NCBI RefSeq assembly: GCF_947503375.1
Contig: NZ_CANNDQ010000003.1
Coordinates: forward strand, 62,001-126,000
Length of the DNA: 64,000 nt
Source of the DNA: an uncultured Psychroserpens sp.
Lineage (GTDB): Bacteria; Bacteroidota; Bacteroidia; Flavobacteriales; Flavobacteriaceae
Direction of reading: 5' to 3'
Position 1 is the stretch's first letter. Every line of letters starts with the position of its first letter. A model generated the notes under the pieces. That model was not told the DNA's origin. It did not search any database and worked only from the letters and a program-made list of their open reading frames with translations. A program made the position numbers and the translations under genes. Positions 20,321 through 28,557 of the stretch are shown in pieces.

Positions 20321-20921
20321 ATGTTTTTGTTTTAATTGGTTCTATAGGTTTTTTTGTTTGTTCTACGATTAATACATTATTACTGGTAACATCTACTACT
20401 TGAATAATAGTACCAGATTTGAGTTCTGTGAGAGAATCTGAAAGTGCTTCAAGTTCTCTTAAAGTGCCTTGAATTTTTACACTTACTTTTCCCATTTTAG
20501 ATCGGTTAGCACCAATAGTAAGATAAACTTCTCCAATGGCATTAATAGCATTTTTATAATCAAGTGTTCCACTATCTGTTAATTTTTGCATAAAGAAAAA
20601 CATGGCTGCCATAATGGTCATCATTATCAATCCACAAACAAATGCAATAACAACACTCATAGGTTTTGACAATCCTGCGTTAAGACATGCGATGCCAGTC
20701 CATCCAAAAATGGTAAAAAATCCGACGAGATTTTTAAAGGTGATAAATTGAAATCCAATTCCTGCGTCGCCATCTATATCTGAATCAATATCACCTAAGT
20801 CTTCTCCGCCATCAACACCAATAAAAGTAGTGATGATTACTAAAACAAAAATGATAGAGCCTACGAGAGCTATTGCCCAGAAAAATTGAGAAAATCCATC
20901 TAAAGCTGAAAACCATTCCAT
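20289..20921 (-). CDS. NfeD-like membrane protein paired with flotillin
   Basis: The 210-residue protein has three apparent membrane segments (about residues 13-34, 60-80 and 88-112) followed by a small beta-rich domain (about 125-190, GEVYLTIGANRSKMGKVSVKIQG) that resembles the OB-fold of NfeD proteins. NfeD-type proteins are commonly encoded next to SPFH/flotillin genes and are thought to work with them in the membrane. The short N-terminal form here has no protease domain. A 7-bp hairpin lies between it and the upstream ketoacyl synthase gene. Confidence 0.8.
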   Translation of the reverse strand: MEWFSALDGFSQFFWAIALVGSIIFVLVIITTFIGVDGGEDLGDIDSDIDGDAGIGFQFITFKNLVGFFTIFGWTGIACLNAGLSKPMSVVIAFVCGLIMMTIMAAMFFFMQKLTDSGTLDYKNAINAIGEVYLTIGANRSKMGKVSVKIQGTLRELEALSDSLTELKSGTIIQVVDVTSNNVLIVEQTKKPIEPIKTKTYELPSDTTKL

Positions 20922-20953
20922 AGTTGGTAAAAATTAAAATTAATATTGAAATA

Positions 20954-20975
20954 TAAGACCTTTAATATGGTCTTA
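20954..20975 (-). repeat. Hairpin between ketoacyl synthase and NfeD-like genes
   Basis: TAAGACC pairs with GGTCTTA around an 8-base loop in the 59-base gap. On the transcribed strand it is not followed by a good T run, so it may be a weak terminator or a message-processing or stabilising stem. Confidence 0.4.
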
Positions 20976-20980
20976 CAATT

Positions 20981-22129
20981 TTATTTTGAAAGCAAAACGG
21001 ATACTGCATTTCCACCAAAGCCAACGGCATTGACTAAGATATTTTTGAGATGTTTTGGAATTTCATTATTTAAATAAGGAATTGAAATGAATTCTTGATT
21101 TTTGAGCATCATAATTGCCATTTCAATACTTAAAAGTCCGGAAGCGCCTAGACTGTGACCTGCTTTCCATTTATTAGTAGTTAAAGTAGGTATTTTGTTA
21201 CAAAAAATGGCATTAATTGCATTTATTTCTGCTTGGTCACCTTTTATTGTACCTGGTGTATGCGTTACAATGACATCGATATCATTTGGATTTAAATTAC
21301 TAATGGCCATTTCCATTGAGCGTTGAAAACAAATGGCGTTTTTAGATAGTGATGCATTGTGCTCTAAAATTTCGGTAGCATAGCCAAAACCTATAATTTG
21401 AGCTAAAGTATTTTCGGAAGTGTCTTTTTCTAAACAAGCCATTGCAGCACCTTCAGCTAATATCATTGAATTTTCACGTTTGTTGAGATTTAGTGCTTGA
21501 CATGGAAAAGTATCTTGAATTCTATGTGTTTTAGCATAGATCTTTAAAGCTTTCATTTGTGCAATAGTAAAAGGAGTCAAAGGAGCCTCACTGCCTCCAA
21601 CCAAAAATTTATCGCTCATTCCTGAATTAATCCAAGCGATACCATTAAGTAACGCATGTAAAGCTGTAGAGCATGTTATAGAATGCGAAATTTCAGGGCC
21701 TTTGGTTTTTAAGTCATGAGCTACCCAAGACGAAATGTTGCCTAGAGTGGTCGTTGGAGAGCTGAGCGTTGCAGCATTGTGTTGTTCAAGAAATTGTTTG
21801 TGAAAATTCTCAAAGAGAGCAGTAGCACCTCTTGAAGACCCTATATTGATGCCAAAATTATCTGAAGATGTCCAATTTGCATTTTTTATAGCTTGTCTTG
21901 AAGTTAAAATGGCATACAAAACGGTGTCATCTAGAGTTTTATATTTTGAATTGGATTGTCTTAAACTCTCTACTTCTAATTTTAATTCAGAAGGTAATTC
22001 AGCTATGAGGTGATCGTCTTTTTTTGTAAAAAAATGTTGATCACTTTTATAGTTGCCCCAAATGTCTTCAGTAGTATACCCTAGTGGAGAAATAGAAGAA
22101 ATAGCTGTTATAGAAATGGGCTTTAACAA
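20981..22129 (-). CDS. Beta-ketoacyl synthase (FabF/KAS-like) in the biotin operon
   Basis: The 382-residue thiolase-fold protein keeps the ketoacyl-ACP synthase Cys-His-His triad: Cys153 (TCSTALHAL), His290 (THTPGTIKGD) and His325 (KAGHSLGASG). It is about 30 residues shorter than typical FabF, mainly in the N-terminal half. KAS enzymes elongate acyl-ACP chains by decarboxylative Claisen condensation. Its position 24 bases after bioA, in a run of bio genes, suggests a role in building the pimeloyl precursor rather than bulk fatty acids; this is an inference. The alternative is a general or secondary-metabolite KAS sharing the operon. Confidence 0.8.
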   Translation of the reverse strand: MLKPISITAISSISPLGYTTEDIWGNYKSDQHFFTKKDDHLIAELPSELKLEVESLRQSNSKYKTLDDTVLYAILTSRQAIKNANWTSSDNFGINIGSSRGATALFENFHKQFLEQHNAATLSSPTTTLGNISSWVAHDLKTKGPEISHSITCSTALHALLNGIAWINSGMSDKFLVGGSEAPLTPFTIAQMKALKIYAKTHRIQDTFPCQALNLNKRENSMILAEGAAMACLEKDTSENTLAQIIGFGYATEILEHNASLSKNAICFQRSMEMAISNLNPNDIDVIVTHTPGTIKGDQAEINAINAIFCNKIPTLTTNKWKAGHSLGASGLLSIEMAIMMLKNQEFISIPYLNNEIPKHLKNILVNAVGFGGNAVSVLLSK

Positions 22130-22153
22130 AGGTTTGGTTTTATAATTACAAAG

Positions 22154-23419
22154 CTAAACTATTTCTAATGCTTCCTCAATAACATGATACACTTTTTGCA
22201 ACTGTTTGTCTGAAATTATGTAAGGCGCTTGAATATAAATCGTGTTTCCTAATGGTCTTAAAGAGACACCATTTTCCATAAAAAATTGAAACAGTTTGTC
22301 ACGTAAATTCCCATAGCGTTCGATCTCGATATCCAGGTCTAAAGCAAAAATAATTCCAGTTTGGCGGATAGACGCTACTTTAGGATGGGTTTTAATATGT
22401 TTACCAAATATATCATGCGAATGTATGACACGTTTTATATGGTTTTGAATCTCATCAGATTTCAACAACTCTATACCTGCTAAAGCTGCTGTACAAGCTA
22501 GTGGATTGGCCGAATAGGTGTGTCCGTGAAATAAACCTTTACTCATGTTATCACTATAAAACGCATCATAAATATCCTGAGAGCAACTCGTAATAGCCAT
22601 AGGCAATAGACCTGCAGTAAGTGCTTTACTTAAGCACATAATATCTGGTTTGATGTCTATATAATCTGATGCAAAGTAACGCCCAGTTTTTCCAAAACCA
22701 GTCATCACTTCATCTGCAACGGTTATGATATTGTGTATTTTGCAAAATCTTAATATGTCATTTAAGCCTTCAGCATCGTGCATTTTCATTGCTGCTGCAC
22801 CTTGTACCAAGGGTTCGTACACAAAACCAGCAACTTGATGTTGTGAGACAATAATTTCTAATTCTTGTAAAATGGAATAATGATTTAGTCCATTAGGTGT
22901 AGGAATACGTTTGACTTCTAAGAAGAAATCTTCAAACGGACCATTGTAAACTGATAACCCTGAAACACTCATGGCTCCAAAAGTATCACCGTGAAACCCA
23001 TCTTCAAAAGCAATGAGAACATTACGTTTTTCACCGTTATTGAAATGGTATTGCAGCGCCATTTTAATTCCAACTTCTATACTAGTTGATCCATTATCGC
23101 TAAAAAATATTTTGTTTTGATTTTCTGGAAGTATATCTATCAAGGCTTCGGATAGTTTAATAGCAGGTTCATGAGTAAAACCAGAAAACACTACTTGATC
23201 TAAGGTGTTCATTTGTTCGGTAACTCTATTGGTAATATACTTGTTACAGTGTCCATACATGCAGGTATACCAAGACGCAATACCATCGATATAGTTGTTT
23301 CCATCTTCATCGGTTATTATACAGCCATTAGCTTTAGTAATGGCGATGGTTTCAGGATGTGTTTTATGCTGCGTAAGTGGGTGCCAAATGTGTTTTTTAT
23401 CACGTTCTTTTAAGCTCAT
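22154..23419 (-). CDS. bioA: Adenosylmethionine-8-amino-7-oxononanoate aminotransferase
   Basis: This 421-residue class-III aminotransferase converts 8-amino-7-oxononanoate to 7,8-diaminononanoate using SAM as amino donor. The PLP lysine is Lys265 (CLSKALTAG). The N-terminal IWHPLTQHK and ASWYTCMYGH, the PLP-contact SDNGSTSIEV (about 107-116), the VADEVMTGFGKTG segment (about 234-246) and HGHTYSANPLACTAAL are typical BioA features. Its start overlaps the bioD stop by four bases (ATGA), indicating translational coupling. Confidence 0.95.
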   Translation of the reverse strand: MSLKERDKKHIWHPLTQHKTHPETIAITKANGCIITDEDGNNYIDGIASWYTCMYGHCNKYITNRVTEQMNTLDQVVFSGFTHEPAIKLSEALIDILPENQNKIFFSDNGSTSIEVGIKMALQYHFNNGEKRNVLIAFEDGFHGDTFGAMSVSGLSVYNGPFEDFFLEVKRIPTPNGLNHYSILQELEIIVSQHQVAGFVYEPLVQGAAAMKMHDAEGLNDILRFCKIHNIITVADEVMTGFGKTGRYFASDYIDIKPDIMCLSKALTAGLLPMAITSCSQDIYDAFYSDNMSKGLFHGHTYSANPLACTAALAGIELLKSDEIQNHIKRVIHSHDIFGKHIKTHPKVASIRQTGIIFALDLDIEIERYGNLRDKLFQFFMENGVSLRPLGNTIYIQAPYIISDKQLQKVYHVIEEALEIV

Positions 23420-24024
23420 AATTGTGTTTTGAATGCTTCTGCATATTCTTTTACGATATTTCGATCAAAGTATGGTTCTTCTCCAATGCGACCTATAATT
23501 TTAACTTTAGTCATTTTTTTGATAATACTTTCTGTAGTCTTGTGCTCATTACCACTGAAAATAATAGAAATATCAAATCCTTTAGCTTGAAGAGTATTGA
23601 TCGTTAAGAGCGAGTGGTTTATACTACCTAGATAATGTCTTGAAACGACAATAACTTTGTAGTTTGGTTTTATCAGATCTAAAATAGTACATTTATCATT
23701 GATTGGAACTAGTAACCCACCAGCGCCTTCTATTACTAAGTTGTTAGAGGTTTGTGGAGGTTTTATTTCTTCGATCTTAATTGAAACACCATCAATTTCA
23801 GCTGCAGCATGAGGACTCATTGGTGTATGTAATGCAAAACTGTTTTCATGAAATTTTGATGTTGTATTTGAGATTAGGTTGCTAACCTTTTTGGTGTCAC
23901 AATTATCTAATTCTCCAGCTTGTATTGGTTTCCAGTAATCAGCTTCTAAAGCTTCAGTAACTATAGCTGAAGCTATAGTTTTTCCTACGTCAGTTCCTAT
24001 ACCTGTAATAAAATATATATTCAT
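23416..24024 (-). CDS. bioD: Dethiobiotin synthetase
   Basis: The 202-residue enzyme closes the ureido ring of dethiobiotin from 7,8-diaminononanoate, CO2 and ATP. The P-loop is at residues 8-16 (GIGTDVGKT), and the typical YWKPIQAGELD and IEGAGGLLVPIN segments are present (near 30 and 98). It is slightly shorter than the E. coli enzyme (about 225). The start overlaps the stop of the DUF2007 gene and its stop overlaps the bioA start, each by four bases. Confidence 0.93.
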   Translation of the reverse strand: MNIYFITGIGTDVGKTIASAIVTEALEADYWKPIQAGELDNCDTKKVSNLISNTTSKFHENSFALHTPMSPHAAAEIDGVSIKIEEIKPPQTSNNLVIEGAGGLLVPINDKCTILDLIKPNYKVIVVSRHYLGSINHSLLTINTLQAKGFDISIIFSGNEHKTTESIIKKMTKVKIIGRIGEEPYFDRNIVKEYAEAFKTQL

Positions 24025-24434
24025 TTTGTATTAAATTCTTTTTTGCAGATTTCGCATTTGTATTTATAGCGTGTATGAAACGGTAATGTCCCAAATAACA
24101 ATCCTATTAAAAAAGCAAAAAATGATTTAAAGCTTTTTATAGTAGAAAAGAGCTCTATTTTTTCACTATTGCAATTAGGGCAGTTGATTGTATTTCCTTC
24201 ATCATCAATCGAGTACTTTTGAATTGAATTTAAAATATGATTTGCTTTCAGTACGTCTTTCGTTAACACTTTTAGTTTAACACCACCAATAGCATTACTT
24301 ACCAAAGGATCGGTATCTATAGTAAGATGGTCTTGAAGAAATACTTCAATACCTTCAGCCTCTAAACGACCTTTAAAAATTTGTGCTTCAGTAGTATATT
24401 GAAATCTGGCAATAGTTTTAAAAGTTTCATCCAT
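24021..24434 (-). CDS. DUF2007-type protein with split zinc ribbon
   Basis: The 137-residue protein has an N-terminal DUF2007 (putative signal-transducing) domain (about residues 1-72, TIARFQYTTEAQIFKGRLEAEGIEVFLQD). Two CxxC pairs follow at Cys85/Cys88 (CPNC) and Cys127/Cys130 (CEIC), which would form a zinc ribbon, with a hydrophobic stretch (about 101-118) between them that could be a membrane hairpin. It sits between bioF (18 bases) and bioD (4-base overlap), inside the biotin operon. Its role is unknown; a link with biotin genes is suggested only by position. Confidence 0.75.
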   Translation of the reverse strand: MDETFKTIARFQYTTEAQIFKGRLEAEGIEVFLQDHLTIDTDPLVSNAIGGVKLKVLTKDVLKANHILNSIQKYSIDDEGNTINCPNCNSEKIELFSTIKSFKSFFAFLIGLLFGTLPFHTRYKYKCEICKKEFNTK

Positions 24435-24452
24435 TTTTTATTCCTCACAATT

Positions 24453-25589
24453 TTATATAGCAAAGGTAGTAAGTAACTCTAAGACTTGTGATATTTCTTT
24501 TTTAGTATTGAAGGCGTGCAAACAAAACCGTAATCGTTCTTTTTGTTTTGGTACGGTTGGTGATAGAATGGGTTTTATATCAAATCCATGGCTTTGGAGT
24601 TTTTGTGCTATAGATTTTACGTTTTCATTTCCAGAAATAATGCAGCTATGTATTGCAGAATAACTTGTTATAAATAAATCTTCGAGATGTAAACGTTTAA
24701 CTTCTGCATTAAAAAAAACAATGTTTTGTTGTAATTGATGTCTTTTATGCGTTTTGTTGAGTTCTTCAATAGCTACTTTTATGGTAGCTAATGTGTGAGG
24801 AGGAAGTGCGGTTGTGTAAATAAAAGGTCTTGAAAAGTTGATGAGATAGTTTATTAAATCTTCTTGTCCTAAAATGGCTGCGCCATGAGTGCCCAAGGCT
24901 TTTCCAAATGTTATAATTCTAGCAAAAATCGAGTTTTCAAGTGATAGTTGCGGAATCAGGCCTGTTCCATTATTACCAAAAACACCAATGGCATGTGCTT
25001 CATCTATAATAAGATAAGCATTTTGAGATTTACATAACTCTGAAAGTATTTTCAATTCTGGAGAATCACCATCCATTGAGAATACAGATTCTGTGACTAC
25101 ATATAGATCATCGTGTGCATTTGAATGCTTTAGTAGTAATTTGGTTAGGTCATTCAAATCGTTATGTTTGAACTTATAGCTTTTTGCATGACTCATGCTA
25201 ATGCCATCTCGTATTGAGGCATGACAGTACTCATCGAACAAAATAGCATCATTACGTTGAGGTACGCTTGAGAAAAACCCTAAGTTAGCATCGTATCCTG
25301 AGTTAAAAATAAGCGTGCGTTCTGAACAATGTGAGTTGCTTAATTGATGTTCAATTTCATGATATAAATCATAGTTGCCAGTAAGCAGTCTAGAACCAGT
25401 AGCTCCATTTTGTATTTGATAATTATTTATTAACTCTTGATGAGTCTTGTGGTAAATAGTATCGGATTTTGCAAAGCCTAAATAATCATTTGAAGAAAAA
25501 TCTACTAAATCTGAACGTCTTCCAAGTTTACGAAAGGCATTTTCAGCTGCTCTTTGTTCTAGTTTTTTTTTTAATTTTTCAGAAATCAT
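24453..25589 (-). CDS. bioF: 8-amino-7-oxononanoate synthase
   Basis: The 378-residue alpha-oxoamine synthase condenses pimeloyl-ACP/CoA with alanine, the first committed step of biotin ring assembly. The PLP lysine is Lys230 (TFGKALGTHGAA); the SSNDYLGF (32-39), GATGSRLLTGN (62-72) and IIDEAHAIGVFG (194-205) motifs are intact. It is the first gene of the bioF-DUF2007-bioD-bioA-ketoacyl synthase run. A -7-type TATATTTG and a 10-bp inverted repeat lie just upstream. Confidence 0.93.
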   Translation of the reverse strand: MISEKLKKKLEQRAAENAFRKLGRRSDLVDFSSNDYLGFAKSDTIYHKTHQELINNYQIQNGATGSRLLTGNYDLYHEIEHQLSNSHCSERTLIFNSGYDANLGFFSSVPQRNDAILFDEYCHASIRDGISMSHAKSYKFKHNDLNDLTKLLLKHSNAHDDLYVVTESVFSMDGDSPELKILSELCKSQNAYLIIDEAHAIGVFGNNGTGLIPQLSLENSIFARIITFGKALGTHGAAILGQEDLINYLINFSRPFIYTTALPPHTLATIKVAIEELNKTHKRHQLQQNIVFFNAEVKRLHLEDLFITSYSAIHSCIISGNENVKSIAQKLQSHGFDIKPILSPTVPKQKERLRFCLHAFNTKKEISQVLELLTTFAI

Positions 25590-25611
25590 TTGACTTCATT
25601 TTTCTGTTTCA

Positions 25612-25653
25612 ATTAGCTATAGTTCCGTTGGCTACACCACAAATATAGCTAAT
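25612..25653. repeat. 10-bp inverted repeat over the bioF promoter region
   Basis: ATTAGCTATA (25612-25621) is a perfect inverted copy of TATAGCTAAT (25644-25653), with 22 bases between. It overlaps the candidate bioF -7 element and the likely transcription start, so an operator role is plausible. Confidence 0.55.
25640..25647 (-). promoter_or_regulatory. Candidate -7 promoter element for bioF
   Basis: Read on the minus strand this is TATATTTG, matching TAnnTTTG, 51 bases upstream of the bioF ATG. No -33 TTG is seen at the expected spacing. Confidence 0.4.
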
Positions 25654-25714
25654 GAAAGATTGAAAATCACTCTTATTAGACAAACTTTTTTTATTCTTTT
25701 TTAATAAAAATTTA

Positions 25715-25742
25715 TTGTTTATCAATAATTTATGTATATTTG
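25715..25742 (+). promoter_or_regulatory. Promoter of the DUF2975/Xre pair
   Basis: TTG (25715-25717), a 17-base spacer and TATATTTG (25735-25742) match the Bacteroidota -33/-7 pattern. The -7 lies 21 bases before the ATG at 25764. An imperfect inverted repeat (ATTGTTTATC at 25714-25723 and GTTAAACAAT at 25748-25757, one mismatch) flanks the -7 element and could be an operator. Confidence 0.6.
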
Positions 25743-25763
25743 TTATCGTTAAACAATAATAAA

Positions 25764-26285
25764 ATGAAAACAAAACAAATTTTTAATTCGATGCAAGTCA
25801 TTTCTTGGGTTATTTTTATTGGATTGTGCGTAAAAGTTGGTGCTTTGATACTATCATTTTTTGTAAGTCTTTTTAAAAGTCATGAAGCAACAAAGGATTT
25901 ATATTTAGGACTAGATTTATCTGGCCTTTATGATTTTAACATATCACATTATGTAGTTGTTATTCTTTTGATTATTTTAATAACTAGTTTAAAGGCATAT
26001 ATGTTTTATCTTGTAATTAAGATTTTTAAAATTATAGATTATAATAAGCCTTTTAAGATTGGAGTGTCTAATTTGGTTTCTAGAATTAGTTACGTGTCTT
26101 TATTTACTGCCCTAATTGCTTTTGTGGCTAGCGCATATAGCATTTGGTTAACTAATAAAATTTTCTTTATAAAAGTAAATTGGGGAGCTTCAGAGTTTTT
26201 ATTCATGGCAGGCGTGATCTTCGTTCTGGCAGAGTTATTTAAGCGTGCAATACAAATACAAACTGAAAACGATTTAACCATTTAA
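25764..26285 (+). CDS. DUF2975 membrane protein
   Basis: This is a predicted four-helix membrane protein of about 173 residues (hydrophobic segments near residues 9-32, 57-78, 98-122 and 138-157), matching DUF2975. The start is set at the ATG at 25764; the upstream TTG at 25740 lies inside the promoter's -7 element. It is followed two bases later by a small Xre-type regulator, the usual partner of DUF2975 proteins (YoaS/YozG-like pairs). Function is unknown. Confidence 0.8.
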   Translation: MKTKQIFNSMQVISWVIFIGLCVKVGALILSFFVSLFKSHEATKDLYLGLDLSGLYDFNISHYVVVILLIILITSLKAYMFYLVIKIFKIIDYNKPFKIGVSNLVSRISYVSLFTALIAFVASAYSIWLTNKIFFIKVNWGASEFLFMAGVIFVLAELFKRAIQIQTENDLTI

Positions 26286-26287
26286 TT

Positions 26288-26491
26288 ATGCCAATAATAG
26301 TAAACCTTGATATTATGCTTGCTAAACGAAAGATGAAAAGTAATGAGTTAGCTCATGCAGTCGGAATCACCACAGCCAATTTATCAATCTTAAAAACTGG
26401 GAAGGCTAAAGCTATTCGATTTTCAACTTTGGAAGCCATATGTAAAACGCTTGATTGTCAGCCAGCAGACATACTAGAATATGAGCTGTAA
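26288..26491 (+). CDS. Small Xre-family HTH regulator (YozG-like)
   Basis: The 67-residue protein is a single Cro/C1-type helix-turn-helix: MLAKRKMKSNELAHAVGITTANLSILKTGK, with the recognition helix near residues 28-40, and the common ending CQPADILEYE. It lies two bases after the DUF2975 gene and the two are surely cotranscribed. It probably represses its own operon, perhaps through the inverted repeat around 25714-25757, with the membrane protein as its partner; this is inferred from the pairing. Confidence 0.88.
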   Translation: MPIIVNLDIMLAKRKMKSNELAHAVGITTANLSILKTGKAKAIRFSTLEAICKTLDCQPADILEYEL

Positions 26492-26512
26492 GAGAGGATC
26501 TAAAATGTAAAT

Positions 26513-26547
26513 AAAAAAAACGCGTGTTATAAACACGCGTTTTTTTT
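26513..26547. terminator. Bidirectional intrinsic terminator
   Basis: CGCGTGTT pairs with AACACGCG across a 3-base loop, with A8 and T8 runs. It serves the Xre gene and the convergent atpC. Confidence 0.9.
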
Positions 26548-26563
26548 ATTTTGCCTTGAAAGA

Positions 26564-26839
26564 TTAATCTGCTAGTACGATAACTTTATTGTCTTTCATT
26601 TCTATTGTACCTGAGCTTATAGGTAGCCAAAAACCTTTATCTGTCTTTTTAAATTTAGCTTCAACGTCTTCTTCCAAAGAAATGTTTCCATTAATTTTAA
26701 CGTTACCTTCTTTTAAAAGCGACACAATAGGTGCGTGATTATTTAATATTTCAAATTCACCAATAACGCCAGGTACAGCAACACTAGTTACTTCTCCGCT
26801 AAATAAAGTAGCTTCAGGTGATACAATTTCTAAATACAT
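26564..26839 (-). CDS. atpC: ATP synthase F1 epsilon subunit (short form)
   Basis: The 91-residue protein matches the N-terminal beta-sandwich of the F1 epsilon subunit (MYLEIVSPEATLFSGEVTSVAVPGVIGEFEILNNHAP). It lacks the C-terminal two-helix domain found in the ~135-residue E. coli protein, so the usual epsilon-mediated inhibition by the extended helices is unlikely; short epsilon forms are usual in Bacteroidota. It follows atpD by 18 bases. The other ATP synthase genes are not in this window. Confidence 0.92.
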   Translation of the reverse strand: MYLEIVSPEATLFSGEVTSVAVPGVIGEFEILNNHAPIVSLLKEGNVKINGNISLEEDVEAKFKKTDKGFWLPISSGTIEMKDNKVIVLAD

Positions 26840-26857
26840 AATTTAGGTTGTTTTATA

Positions 26858-28369
<1,512 letters not shown>

Positions 28370-28450
28370 TTATGTGTTTAATGTTTAGATATTTAAATGA
28401 TAAAAAGATAGTCTTTTATTAATCTGTATAAGCACTACTTTTTCGCGCTG

Positions 28451-28458
28451 CAAAGATA
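28451..28458 (-). promoter_or_regulatory. Candidate -7 promoter element for atpD
   Basis: On the minus strand this reads TATCTTTG followed by CAGCGCG, 85 bases upstream of the atpD start. Confidence 0.4.
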
Positions 28459-28505
28459 TATCTTTTAATTTAAAAATAAAGTCATTTTTCTCCTTTTTTA
28501 AGTAT

Positions 28506-28536
28506 AAAAAAACACCTTCAATTTGAAGGTGTTTTT
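28506..28536 (-). terminator. Intrinsic terminator after the SGNH lipoprotein gene
   Basis: CACCTTC pairs with GAAGGTG around a short loop. On the minus strand the stem is followed by a T7 run, just after the stop codon at 28558. Confidence 0.8.
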
Positions 28537-28557
28537 CATTCATTTTTTTAATGCTGC

